Under the pieces are notes generated by a model that did no database searches, was not told the DNA's origin, and was given only the letters and a program-made list of their open reading frames with translations. From assembly GCA_002293455.1 (NCBI GenBank), contig DBDH01000102.1, forward strand, positions 68,849 through 132,848: a stretch of 64,000 bases of DNA, given 5' to 3'. A program made the translations under genes and the position numbers. This document shows, piece by piece, positions 40,750 through 49,449 of this stretch (its first letter is position 1; each line of letters starts with the position of its first letter). The stretch is from Treponema sp. UBA937. GTDB taxonomy: Bacteria; Spirochaetota; Spirochaetia; Treponematales; Breznakiellaceae.

Positions 40750-41784
40750 ATGAACCGAACTTTTCGCGCTGTTTTCATCTTTTTTTGTTTACTGTTTACG
40801 GTATCCTCTTTTTTGTCCGCTAGGGGTACGAAGGAAACGAATCCGCCGAGAGAACAAGAAGTCGTAATTTGGACCTATGATTCTTTTATGTCGGAATGGG
40901 GACCGGGACCTCAGATTGAAAAAGATTTTGAAGCGGACACCGGCATACGGGCGCGCTTTGTTTCCTATGGCGATGCCGGAACCCTGCTGTCCCGGCTGCT
41001 CTTTGATAAAGAAAAAGCCGACGCCGATATTATCCTGGGGATAGATCAGAACATGATGCAGAAAGCGATGGATACGGGCCTGCTTGAATCTTATGTTTCC
41101 CCGAATGCCGAAAATCTGCTGCCGGAAACCGTGGTCGATCCGGACTTCAGAGTGATTCCTTATGACTACAGTTATTTTGCCGTTGTGTATGATTCGGAAA
41201 GGATTCCCAATCCCCCCAAAAGCCTCGAAGATTTAACCAAGCCCGAATTCGCGCAGTCATTGATTCTGATGGATCCCAGGACATCATCTCCCGGTTTGGG
41301 CTTTCTTGCCTGGACAAAAGATGTGTACGGAGCGGAATGGCTTGATTACTGGCAGCGGCTTTCCCCGTCAATCTTAACGATAGCCGACGGCTGGAGTTCC
41401 GGCTACGGGCTTTTTACTTCCGGCGAAGCTCCTATGGTTATATCCTACACGACAAGTCCCGGCGTTCATCTTTTGAATGAACAGACAGAACGGTACCAGG
41501 CGGCGGTGTTCAGCGGCGGTCATCCCGTTCAGATTGAGCTCGCGGCAATACTCAAAAACGCGAAAAATAAAGACGGCGCAAAACGCTTTATCGATTTTAT
41601 GCTCAGTCCCGCTTTTCAGGAACTCATTCCTGAAACAAACTGGATGTATCCGGTCATTTCAATTCCGCTGCCGGATTCTTTCCGCATCAATCCTAAAAGC
41701 GAGAAAACCCTTCTTCCCAATCCTGTAAGCGATGAAGAACTTGACGAATGGGCGCGGTTCGTGGCGGGAATAAAACGGTGGTAA
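40750..41784 (+). CDS. thiB: ThiB, thiamine-binding periplasmic protein
   Basis: The binding protein of the thiamine ABC transporter, 344 residues. A signal peptide (MNRTFRAVFIFFCLLFTVSS) is followed by VVIWTYDSFMSEWGPGP and FEADTGIRARFVSYGDAG, both typical of ThiB. Later family parts are ADIILGIDQN, VIPYDYSYFAVVYDS and ISYTTSPGVHLL. The TPP riboswitch directly upstream supports the ligand. The stop overlaps the thiP start (TAATG). Confidence 0.95.
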   Translation: MNRTFRAVFIFFCLLFTVSSFLSARGTKETNPPREQEVVIWTYDSFMSEWGPGPQIEKDFEADTGIRARFVSYGDAGTLLSRLLFDKEKADADIILGIDQNMMQKAMDTGLLESYVSPNAENLLPETVVDPDFRVIPYDYSYFAVVYDSERIPNPPKSLEDLTKPEFAQSLILMDPRTSSPGLGFLAWTKDVYGAEWLDYWQRLSPSILTIADGWSSGYGLFTSGEAPMVISYTTSPGVHLLNEQTERYQAAVFSGGHPVQIELAAILKNAKNKDGAKRFIDFMLSPAFQELIPETNWMYPVISIPLPDSFRINPKSEKTLLPNPVSDEELDEWARFVAGIKRW

Positions 41785-43559
41785 TGAAAAAGGCGGAAGA
41801 GAGAGCCTCTTGCAAAACTCGGTTAGTTTTGCCGAGACTCTTGCGATTTCTCGCCTTTAGGCTGCGAAATACGCATTTTTCAGCAGCTGCAAATGCAAAA
41901 CTGAAGTTTTGCATTTGCCTCGAGAAAAAAACGGCCATCCTCCTTTCTCTGCTTCCTATGGCGCTGGTCTGTTTCTGTTTTCTTCTGCCTTACGCGGCGG
42001 CATTGTCATCGTCTTTTTCAAAGGGACTTTCTTATATCCGCGAAGTGGTTCTGCACAGGTCCGATTTATCCAAAACCGTGTTATTTACTATTGTTCAGGC
42101 TTTCTTGAGTACGCTTTTGGCGCTTCTTTTCGGCCTGCCCGGTGCCTGGTTCTTGGGAAAGACCGAAAGCCGCGGAAAAAAAGTCCTCCGGGCTTTAACA
42201 GGAATCCCTTTCGCCCTGCCGTCCATTCTGGTGGTCCTTGGTTTTGTGCTCTTTTTCGGGAACGCGGGCTGGTTAAACAAATGCATTATGCTTGTTACGG
42301 GAAAAGATGAAGGACCGATTCGGATATTGTACCGGCCCGCGGCGGTTATTCTCGCTCACGCGTTTTACAACTTTCCGCTTGTGATCAGGCTTGTGGGAGA
42401 CAGCATTTCACGGATTAAACAGACGTATATTCCGGCGGCGGAGAACCTGGGGGCGTCTCCTTTTAAAAGCGGCATCACGATTATTCTGCCCCTTATTTCT
42501 CCGGCAATTATTTCCGCGTCTTTGCTGATTTTTTTATATTGCTTTACCAGTTTTGCTGTCGTTCAGGTTTTGGGAGGCGGTCCTCCCGCGACTACCTTGA
42601 GCGTGGAAATTTACCGTTACGCAAACATCTCTTTTGATTACGCGCAGGCCGGAATTTTTGCCGCGATAGAAACATGTATCGCTTTGGCGGTTTTTCTTTT
42701 GTATACGCGCTTTGAGAAGAAGTCCCGTAATTTTACCGGTTCCGCCGAAAACATCCGTATTTCCGGTGACACACAGAGGAAAACAGCGGGAAAAAGCCGA
42801 TGGGGATTTGTAATATACGGCGTTATAATTTGCATTTTTATTGCCGGCCCCATCGTTTCCATTCCCCTTGAATCGGTATTATTCAAAACATCGAGAGCGT
42901 CTTTACCGGTAATCTCTTTCAGAAATTGGACGAACGCGGGATCGCTTTTTTCCGCTTTTTTCAACTCGCTTACATTGGCGCTTCTTGCTTCGTGCTGTTC
43001 TGTGCTGATGGGCTTCCTCGCCGCGTCCGGCTACAGGCTGCTTCGTCCTTCTTCCCGGTGGAGGCCCGTTCTCCACACCGGATATTCCATGCTTCTTATG
43101 TCTTCAGGAATAGTTCTTGGTTTCGGTTGGTTAATGCTGTACCGGAATCTCGGCGTTCCGGTTTTTCTTTCTTTGGTATTGATGCACGCTCTATCCGCTT
43201 TTCCATTTTCTTTTTTCTCAATGCTGGAAGGACTGAACGGTATATCAATCAACACGTTTCACGCGGCTTCTTTGGCAGGGGCAAATCCTTTCAGGAAAAT
43301 CACCAGTATTATGCTTCCATCAATTTTGCCGAGGCTGAGTTCCGCTTGGGCATTTGCTTTTGCCGTCAGCATGGGTGAATTGAACACGGTACTGATGCTC
43401 GGTTCCAGCGACTGGATTACCCTCCCCGTTTACATTTTCCGGGCGGCAGGTTCCTACCGCTTCGGTACCGCCTGCGTCGGAGGAACTGTACTGATTTTTT
43501 TCACGCTTATAACATTTTTTGTTTCAGATCTTTCTTTCCAAAAATCAAAAAGGAAATAA
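41784..43559 (+). CDS. thiP: ThiP, thiamine ABC transporter permease
   Basis: The permease, a fused double BPD_transp domain protein of about 591 residues with some twelve transmembrane helices. The first EAA loop includes AAENLGASPFKSGITIILP and the second AASLAGANPFRKITSIMLP. ATG 41784 overlaps the thiB stop; the first real helix starts only near residue 47 (AILLSLLPMALVCFCF). The intervening 45 residues (CKTRLVLPRLLRFLAFR and on) are basic, unlike usual ThiP, and are encoded by a palindromic repeat at 41806-41925. A later start is possible but none has a good ribosome site. Confidence 0.92.
   Translation: MKKAEERASCKTRLVLPRLLRFLAFRLRNTHFSAAANAKLKFCICLEKKTAILLSLLPMALVCFCFLLPYAAALSSSFSKGLSYIREVVLHRSDLSKTVLFTIVQAFLSTLLALLFGLPGAWFLGKTESRGKKVLRALTGIPFALPSILVVLGFVLFFGNAGWLNKCIMLVTGKDEGPIRILYRPAAVILAHAFYNFPLVIRLVGDSISRIKQTYIPAAENLGASPFKSGITIILPLISPAIISASLLIFLYCFTSFAVVQVLGGGPPATTLSVEIYRYANISFDYAQAGIFAAIETCIALAVFLLYTRFEKKSRNFTGSAENIRISGDTQRKTAGKSRWGFVIYGVIICIFIAGPIVSIPLESVLFKTSRASLPVISFRNWTNAGSLFSAFFNSLTLALLASCCSVLMGFLAASGYRLLRPSSRWRPVLHTGYSMLLMSSGIVLGFGWLMLYRNLGVPVFLSLVLMHALSAFPFSFFSMLEGLNGISINTFHAASLAGANPFRKITSIMLPSILPRLSSAWAFAFAVSMGELNTVLMLGSSDWITLPVYIFRAAGSYRFGTACVGGTVLIFFTLITFFVSDLSFQKSKRK
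41806..41925. repeat. Palindromic repeat within the thiP 5' end
   Basis: GCAAAACT (41812-41819) pairs with AGTTTTGC (41825-41832). Further on GCAAATGCAAAACT (41889-41902) pairs with its exact complement at 41905-41918 across a 2-base loop. The first part, CTTGCAAAACT...AGTTTTGC...GCGATTTCTC, resembles intergenic 32739-32775. The tract is open in the thiP frame. Confidence 0.65.
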
Positions 43560-43560
43560 C

Positions 43561-44610
43561 ATGGCTCTTGTAATTCGTGACCTTTATAAATCTTTTGGCG
43601 GTTTTACGTTATCTTTGAATCTTACCGTAGAAGAAGGCGAAACCCTGGTAATAGCCGGACCTTCCGGCTGCGGAAAGACGACGGCGCTTCATCTTATTTC
43701 GGGACTCCTGGAAGCCGACGGCGGAGAAATTAATCTTAACGGCAAAGACATTACGAAAACGCCTCCCTGGGAACGGAACATCGCTATGGTCTTTCAGGAT
43801 TTGGCCTTGTTCCCGCATCTTAACGCGGAAAAGAATATCGCTTATGGTCCCGCGATAAAAGGCGTAAAAAAAGAAGAAAGGCGGAAGATTGCGGAGCAAA
43901 ATCTATCGCTAGTACAATTATCGGGATACGGTAACAGGAGGGTTCAAACGCTGTCCGGCGGCGAGAAACAGCGGATTGCCATCGCGCGGGCATTGGCTTA
44001 TAAACCAGACTGCCTTCTTTTTGACGAACCTTTCTCCAGTTTGGATACTCCCCTTCGCAGGGAATTGAGGGATCATTTTTTGGAAATTCGCAAAGAACTT
44101 GGGATTCCCTGCATCTTCGTTACCCACGACAGGGAAGAAGCGGCGGTCACCGCCGACCGGATAGCCGTAATTGATAACGGAAGGATTATAGAAACCGGAA
44201 GTCCCAAAGATTTATTTTTATTTCCGAAAACGAAAATTACCGCGGAATTCTTCGGTTTTGGACAAGTTTTTCCTTGTAAGATAACACAGGTTCGGGAAGG
44301 AAAAATCAGCGTGCTCTCCCCTTTGGGAGAATTAGAAATTCCAGGCGGACATCTGCCCGAAATAAAAGACTGTTTTTTCTTTCTGCCCAAAGACGCGATA
44401 CAATTAGCAAATAACAACGAGCAATCAGCAAAAAAAATAACGGCTCTTTTTAAAAGAGCCGTTTATCGCGGCGACTCTCTTGTGTATGAGCTGGAGCTTC
44501 CTTCGGGAACGGCGCTTTCGATAGATGCTGACATAAGAAAAAGCGTCCCTCAAGCCGGAAGCCTTGTTTCGTTGATGATTGATCAAAGCCTTATTCATGT
44601 TGTCGAGTAA
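43561..44610 (+). CDS. thiQ: ThiQ, thiamine ABC transporter ATP-binding protein
   Basis: The ATPase of the thiamine importer, 349 residues. Walker A GPSGCGKTT, Q-loop MVFQDLALFPHL, signature LSGGEKQRIAIARAL, Walker B CLLFDEPFSSLD and switch histidine VTHDREEA are intact. A C-terminal TOBE-like extension follows (about 235-349), which makes it longer than enterobacterial ThiQ. Within it, 44404-44445 (QLANNNEQSAKKI) is an A-rich tract like the dispersed intergenic motif. ATG 43561 is one base past the thiP stop. Confidence 0.94.
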   Translation: MALVIRDLYKSFGGFTLSLNLTVEEGETLVIAGPSGCGKTTALHLISGLLEADGGEINLNGKDITKTPPWERNIAMVFQDLALFPHLNAEKNIAYGPAIKGVKKEERRKIAEQNLSLVQLSGYGNRRVQTLSGGEKQRIAIARALAYKPDCLLFDEPFSSLDTPLRRELRDHFLEIRKELGIPCIFVTHDREEAAVTADRIAVIDNGRIIETGSPKDLFLFPKTKITAEFFGFGQVFPCKITQVREGKISVLSPLGELEIPGGHLPEIKDCFFFLPKDAIQLANNNEQSAKKITALFKRAVYRGDSLVYELELPSGTALSIDADIRKSVPQAGSLVSLMIDQSLIHVVE

Positions 44611-44619
44611 TATTGCCGG

Positions 44620-46011
44620 CTACATCAAAAGCCGGCTGAAAACCGCCTGGAACAATCCGATAAATCCGCCGAGAATCGCCCCGAAGACATTTATCCATTT
44701 CAACTGGTTATCCATAACATCCAGAACGATTCTCTCGACGCGGACCATGTCCAGCGCGTCAATCCGTTCGGAAACCATGGTTTTTACATTGATCGATGAA
44801 AGAAGGGAATCAACTTTTTCTCCGGCGATGTTCAATATTTTGCCGCTGATAAAGGTATCAATCTTTTCCTTTTGTTCCATGCTAAGATGAATAAGGCCGG
44901 ACAATGTAGAATCCTTGTGCTGTTCGATGAAACGGTCAATACTCTGGCCCAGGCGCTGTTCCATGTTTTCATTTCCCTTTGCCCGGATAAATTCAATCAG
45001 CTTTTTTCCCGCTTCGCGAAGGTCTTTTTTATTGAGCCCTTTGATAACATCTTTCAAAGGTTCATCGATGTAAGACGATAACAAACCCATCAGAAAGTCG
45101 GAAGTCTGCGCGATATTTTTTTCAGAGTCAAATAATTTTTTAATCGCATTGCGGATAAAAACCGTCAAACGTTTTTTGGTGTTTTCATCTTTCATGAGAG
45201 CATCAAGCTGTTTGATAAGGTCGTCAATAATTTCCGGCATCTTTTCGCGGATGGTTTTATCGTACTGTCCGGCGGAAATAAAGAAACGCTGAATGGCATT
45301 GAGTTTCAATATCGCGTTGGTCAGAAAAATCTGCCCGTGGATTTCCAGTTCCCCATGGATTTCATCTTTCTTCAAAAAATCAACAAGAGAATGAGTAACA
45401 GAAGAAAACGCTTTGTCCGCCGCGGGCATAATATGTTCGGAAATCCTGGGCCCTGAACGCGTAACGCTGTCCCGGATAATTTGAGAAAGAGTTCCCTTCA
45501 GCGTTTCTGTCATCTCTCCGCCCAAAATATCCCGCACGCTTTTTTCATCCAAAGCATCTATCAAACTATCGCCCGCTTTTTCTATGATGCTTTCAAACGA
45601 CGGAGAATAGATGAGGCTTTTCAGTACAAACGTGATAAACTGTGCCGTATTTGAAACGCTATCCTCGGATACTGTTTTCTGAGCAAGCAGAGTTCCAAGC
45701 GGAGTGCTGAGAATTTTTTCTGTATATGATGAGATTGATAATTGTAATGCACGGGCGACATCGTCACTTTGCAAACGCTTCCTCAAAATTTCCGGCGTAA
45801 ACAATTCCCGTTCCACCATGGAACCTATATTGAGGGCCAGTTTGTGCCTTTCTTTGGGAAGGATGCCGGGAGTAAAAGGCAGCCGGATTCCCCACACTCT
45901 TACTTCTTTGAGCGGACGGAACAACATTTTTATAGCGATGGCGTTTGTTACATAACCGATGACCGCTCCCATAATGGGAGGAAGTCCCCAGGCAAGCAGG
46001 GTTTTTATCAA
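44620..46011 (-). CDS. DUF445 membrane protein
   Basis: A 463-residue DUF445 (YheB-like) protein. It has a conserved N-terminus with a membrane helix (WGLPPIMGAVIGYVTNAIAI) and the motif MLFRPLKEVRVWGIRLPFTP followed by GILPKERHKLA, then a long helical middle and a C-terminal helix (FGAILGGFIGLFQAVFS). Function unknown; family members have been linked to the cell envelope. It converges on thiQ with a nine-base gap and overlaps the upstream lipoprotein gene by four bases. Confidence 0.92.
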   Translation of the reverse strand: MIKTLLAWGLPPIMGAVIGYVTNAIAIKMLFRPLKEVRVWGIRLPFTPGILPKERHKLALNIGSMVERELFTPEILRKRLQSDDVARALQLSISSYTEKILSTPLGTLLAQKTVSEDSVSNTAQFITFVLKSLIYSPSFESIIEKAGDSLIDALDEKSVRDILGGEMTETLKGTLSQIIRDSVTRSGPRISEHIMPAADKAFSSVTHSLVDFLKKDEIHGELEIHGQIFLTNAILKLNAIQRFFISAGQYDKTIREKMPEIIDDLIKQLDALMKDENTKKRLTVFIRNAIKKLFDSEKNIAQTSDFLMGLLSSYIDEPLKDVIKGLNKKDLREAGKKLIEFIRAKGNENMEQRLGQSIDRFIEQHKDSTLSGLIHLSMEQKEKIDTFISGKILNIAGEKVDSLLSSINVKTMVSERIDALDMVRVERIVLDVMDNQLKWINVFGAILGGFIGLFQAVFSRLLM

Positions 46012-46388
46012 TTTAAAGACTCCGCGGCTGTCTTTGCCTGAGCTTCATTTTCATATACGACAATATATTCTTCTTTAAGCCAGCCTTCATAAACACCCTT
46101 TACAAGCACCCACGATTCAATTTTATTGTTATCTTCTGCCGATCTTCTTTCCAAAACCGGAACCACCGTCCCTTCCCGAATATATCCAAGCGAAACCGCG
46201 CCCTGCCTAGGCTGATCCAACACATGCGTATAAGAATGAGTCAGCACGCCGTAACCAATAACAGATCTGGTCAAAGGCGGGCTGGACGGCGGCACGATAA
46301 GGGTATCCTGCTTTAGCCTGTTACAGGAAATCAAAGAGATGGTCATAACAGCGGCCAGCACAATTCGCATCACATTGAGAAGTTGCAT
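46008..46388 (-). CDS. SH3-like lipoprotein
   Basis: A 126-residue lipoprotein. ATG 46388 gives MQLLNVMRIVLAAVMTISLI and then the lipobox LISC with cysteine near 21; an in-frame start at 46460 would put extra residues before the signal. The C-terminal half (LGYIREGTVVPVLERRSAED, WVLVKGVYEGWLKEEYI) looks like an SH3b domain. Probably periplasmic, possibly wall-associated. Overlaps the DUF445 start by four bases, so the pair is likely co-translated. Confidence 0.8.
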   Translation of the reverse strand: MQLLNVMRIVLAAVMTISLISCNRLKQDTLIVPPSSPPLTRSVIGYGVLTHSYTHVLDQPRQGAVSLGYIREGTVVPVLERRSAEDNNKIESWVLVKGVYEGWLKEEYIVVYENEAQAKTAAESLN

Positions 46389-46481
46389 CCTTTTGCCGCC
46401 TGTATCGATGAGTTTCATAACACATACAATAATACTGCTTTTTCGATATTTCGTCATCATCTTTTTGAAGTATTATAAAAC

Positions 46482-46964
46482 CTAGAAATTAAATTCGTCT
46501 CCCCAATTAAAATCTCCGGATTCTTCGATATTTTTTGGCCAATGTCCGCACCAATCGGGAACTTTGGGCTTTTCAACTCTGTCGGCGCCGGGCGTATACG
46601 GCTTAATATCCAACACAGGCGTTCCGGAACACGCGTCAATCCACCAAAGATCGATGATGCCTTTTTCAAAATTGATGGATTTAAGCGCCGAAACGCTGAT
46701 TGCCAGCGGATTTGGTCTTTCCGGAGAACGCGTCGCGAATACGCCGATTTCTTTCGGGCCCTTTTTATAGGGATTTTCCAACACAAGCCGATCCTGAAAC
46801 ACATTATTTTCCGATTTATGAAAAAACCAAACAACCAGCAAATGAGAATATCCTTTCAGCCCTATTAAACCCGGAATATATTTTTTATGCATCTTTATCG
46901 AAAATCTTCTGCCGTCATTCTCAACGAGCCCAATATCTCTAAGATTTACTTCATCAACCGTCAT
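46482..46964 (-). CDS. TrmO/TsaA-family tRNA methyltransferase
   Basis: A 160-residue protein of the UPF0066/TrmO family, which in E. coli methylates t6A37 of certain tRNAs using SAM. The family core GVFATRSPERPNPLAISVSA is intact, preceded by GLIGLKGYSHLLVVWFFH and followed by DIKPYTPGADR. The short form lacks the C-terminal extension of E. coli TrmO. The presence of tsaE and tsaB in the window provides the t6A substrate. No promoter assigned. Confidence 0.88.
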   Translation of the reverse strand: MTVDEVNLRDIGLVENDGRRFSIKMHKKYIPGLIGLKGYSHLLVVWFFHKSENNVFQDRLVLENPYKKGPKEIGVFATRSPERPNPLAISVSALKSINFEKGIIDLWWIDACSGTPVLDIKPYTPGADRVEKPKVPDWCGHWPKNIEESGDFNWGDEFNF

Positions 46965-47107
46965 TTCAGCCTCCTGCCTCTATTTTCTGAGACTATGAAG
47001 TATTGTCAAGCGTTATCCCGCGAGTTACGTTGAACCCTGCCGGCGCCCCCAAGTCTGATATTGACACTCATTTCCATTCCATAGTAACTTAAGGAAGTCA
47101 AATTCCT

Positions 47108-47181
<74 letters not shown>

Positions 47182-47187
47182 AACGGT

Positions 47188-48213
47188 TTAGCCATTTGCC
47201 TCATGTTTCTGCAAATATTCTTTATACCATGCATACTCTTGCCGGAGAAGTTTCGGCGTATCGAGTCCGTACGGACAGTGAGTTTTGCAGACACCGCAAT
47301 TGATGCAATCATTTATGCGTTCCATCATTGCCTTTGATTCGGGCAGCAAGAACTTGGCCGGATTCATTCTGCGGATGAGGAGGCTCATTCTTGCGGCGGT
47401 CGCGATCTCGATTTTGGCGGGGCAGCTTGGCATACAGTATCCGCAGGCACGGCAGAAATTACCGGAAAGTTCCGCTTTATCTTTGGCGATCCGCTCCCTC
47501 ATTTCATCATTAAGAACCGGGGGATTTTCTTCCATTTTTAGAAATTGTTCCAACTCCCACATATGCTGGATACCCCAGATAGGTACGATGTTCCCTTTCT
47601 CCCGGAGAAGGGCAAAACTTGGCGCGGGATCGGTGAGTAAACCGCCGCTCATGGCTTTCATGGCGATCACGCCAACATCATGCTTTCGGCAGAGTTCCGC
47701 CAGCTCGAAATCCCGCTCGTCAGAAAGAGCGGAAAGCGGGAATTGCATAGTGTCAAACAATCCTGTCTTGACCATTTCCATCGCCGCGTCAACCTTGTGA
47801 CTAGTTACAGAGATAAAGCGTATTTTCCCTTCCTTTTTTGCCTGCAGCGCGGCTTGATACGTTTCGTGATCTTCAAAAGGGATATAGGGCGGATTGTGAA
47901 ACTGGTAAATATCGATGTAATCGGTTTTCAAATTCCGCAGACTGGTTTCTAAATCCTTAAACATTTCAGCTTTCGTATGAGAAGGGGATTTCGTCGCGAT
48001 GACAATGGTATCCCGAAGGCCCGATAATGCTTTTCCGATTTTTTCCTCACTGTCGGTGTAAGATCTTGCGGTATCAAAAAAGTTTATGCCGCCGTCATAA
48101 GCACGGCGCAGGAGTTTTCCCGCGTCTTCAAAACTGAGACGCTGAATAGGTATCGCTCCAAAGCCGCTGCGGCTCACAAACAGTTCCGTTCTTCCCAATC
48201 GAATTTTTTCCAT
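47188..48213 (-). CDS. Aldo/keto reductase with C-terminal 4Fe-4S ferredoxin domain
   Basis: A 341-residue fusion. Residues 1-255 are an aldo/keto reductase barrel: MEKIRLGRTELFVSRSGFGA, catalytic NFFDTARSYTDSEEKIGKAL and DYIDIYQFHN. The remainder carries ferredoxin-like cysteines CRACGYCMPSCP near 273 and CINCGVCKTHCP near 312. This YccK/PF13534-type combination is common in anaerobes; the electron acceptor and substrate are not known. Promoter TTGTTT-17-TAGAAT lies at 48257-48285 (leftward). Confidence 0.92.
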   Translation of the reverse strand: MEKIRLGRTELFVSRSGFGAIPIQRLSFEDAGKLLRRAYDGGINFFDTARSYTDSEEKIGKALSGLRDTIVIATKSPSHTKAEMFKDLETSLRNLKTDYIDIYQFHNPPYIPFEDHETYQAALQAKKEGKIRFISVTSHKVDAAMEMVKTGLFDTMQFPLSALSDERDFELAELCRKHDVGVIAMKAMSGGLLTDPAPSFALLREKGNIVPIWGIQHMWELEQFLKMEENPPVLNDEMRERIAKDKAELSGNFCRACGYCMPSCPAKIEIATAARMSLLIRRMNPAKFLLPESKAMMERINDCINCGVCKTHCPYGLDTPKLLRQEYAWYKEYLQKHEANG

Positions 48214-48334
48214 TCCGCTTCCCCCGAATATTTTTCTTTCGTTACATAATAGTTAAATTCTATCATACTGCCTGACAAAAAACAAGCAAAAATCGTAACT
48301 TGAGACATATTCATTGAAATGCCATTTTGAACAC

Positions 48335-48363
48335 TTGACGTACACCGCACTACCGGGTAAATT
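48335..48363 (+). promoter_or_regulatory. Promoter of the bactofilin gene
   Basis: TTGACG (48335-48340), 17 bases, TAAATT (48358-48363), about 47 bases before the start codon. It lies in the divergent gap with the aldo/keto reductase gene. Confidence 0.55.
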
Positions 48364-48409
48364 CTTGTCAAAAGAGGCAATTGCGTTTTTCATTGGGGGA
48401 GCCATAGAT

Positions 48410-48775
48410 ATGACTGATGTTCATAATGATATGCTTGATGATGAGGATTTTGATACCATCCTGTCTTCTGATATAGATTTTTCCGGAACTTTGACCTTTG
48501 ATAAGCCTTTTTTAATCCGGGGGCGCATGTCGGGACAAATTATTTCCAGCGGGCTTTTGGTGATCGATGAACACGCGGTGGTGGAGGCCGATATCAGCAC
48601 TTCCAAGGTTATTATCCGGGGGGAGGTAAAGGGAAATATTACGGCCACCGAGAAAGTTGAAATTTCCGTGATGGGAAAACTTTTTGGCAATGTGAACGCT
48701 CCCGAAGTTTTTATGGAAACCGGCTGTGTGTTTAACGGACAATGTACTATGATAAATAAAACGGTTTCAGAATAA
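48410..48775 (+). CDS. Bactofilin
   Basis: A 121-residue bactofilin (DUF583), a polymerising beta-helix cytoskeletal protein. The repeated short strands are visible: FLIRGRMSGQIISSGLLVID, AVVEADISTSKVIIRGEV, KGNITATEKVEISVMGKLFG. ATG 48410 follows GGGGGA; the frame extends upstream to 48314 but that part lies over the promoter. The stop overlaps the TPR gene start (TAATG). In other bacteria bactofilins support cell shape or wall synthesis. Confidence 0.92.
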   Translation: MTDVHNDMLDDEDFDTILSSDIDFSGTLTFDKPFLIRGRMSGQIISSGLLVIDEHAVVEADISTSKVIIRGEVKGNITATEKVEISVMGKLFGNVNAPEVFMETGCVFNGQCTMINKTVSE

Positions 48776-49419
48776 TGCGGCGTATAAAACCCTGGCTGTA
48801 TGTTTTTGCCGCACTGTTTTGTTTGTTTTCGGCGTCGTTTCCGCTTTTTGCCCAGAACAGGCCTGACGCGCTCCGGGAATACCGGAATGGAAATTACGCG
48901 CAGGCGGTATCAATTTGTACCAGCGAGATTGCCGCAAATCCGAATAATTTAGAATCTCATGTGGTTATTTGCTGGAGTTTAATCCGGCTGGGCCGCTACA
49001 GTGAGGCCCAGCGTTACGGCATTGCCGGGCGCAATATCAGCCGTTATGATCCGCGGATTATCGAAATTCTTGGGGAAGCAAACTACTATCAGGGACAAAA
49101 TACGGAAGCGCTGCAATTGTTTCAGGAATACATTAATCTTACCCCGGAAGGAAGCCGGATTGATACGGTATATTATCTTATGGGAGAGATTTTTATCCGC
49201 CAGGGAAGATTCAATCACGCGGATATCGCGCTTTCCACGGCGGTGTATTATCTTCCGGGAAATGCCGAATGGTGGACAAGGCTTGCATACGCAAGGGAAA
49301 ATTCCGGCAATTATCAATCCGCCTTGACCGCTTACGAAAGGGCTTTGTCATTGGATTCCCGCCTAACCGATGCCAGGTACGGACTTGAACGTATCCGGCA
49401 GAATCTGAGAGGCCGCTGA
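48775..49419 (+). CDS. Exported TPR protein
   Basis: A 214-residue protein with a signal peptide (MRRIKPWLYVFAALFCLFSA, cut near FAQN) and four to five tetratricopeptide repeats, for example YRNGNYAQAVSICTSEIAAN and RLAYARENSGNYQSALTAYE. It overlaps the bactofilin stop by one base and is probably co-translated. It could link the cytoskeleton to the envelope, but this is inferred from position only. Confidence 0.85.
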   Translation: MRRIKPWLYVFAALFCLFSASFPLFAQNRPDALREYRNGNYAQAVSICTSEIAANPNNLESHVVICWSLIRLGRYSEAQRYGIAGRNISRYDPRIIEILGEANYYQGQNTEALQLFQEYINLTPEGSRIDTVYYLMGEIFIRQGRFNHADIALSTAVYYLPGNAEWWTRLAYARENSGNYQSALTAYERALSLDSRLTDARYGLERIRQNLRGR

Positions 49420-49449
49420 TCTTTGGCACATCTTAAATAATAAAAGTGT

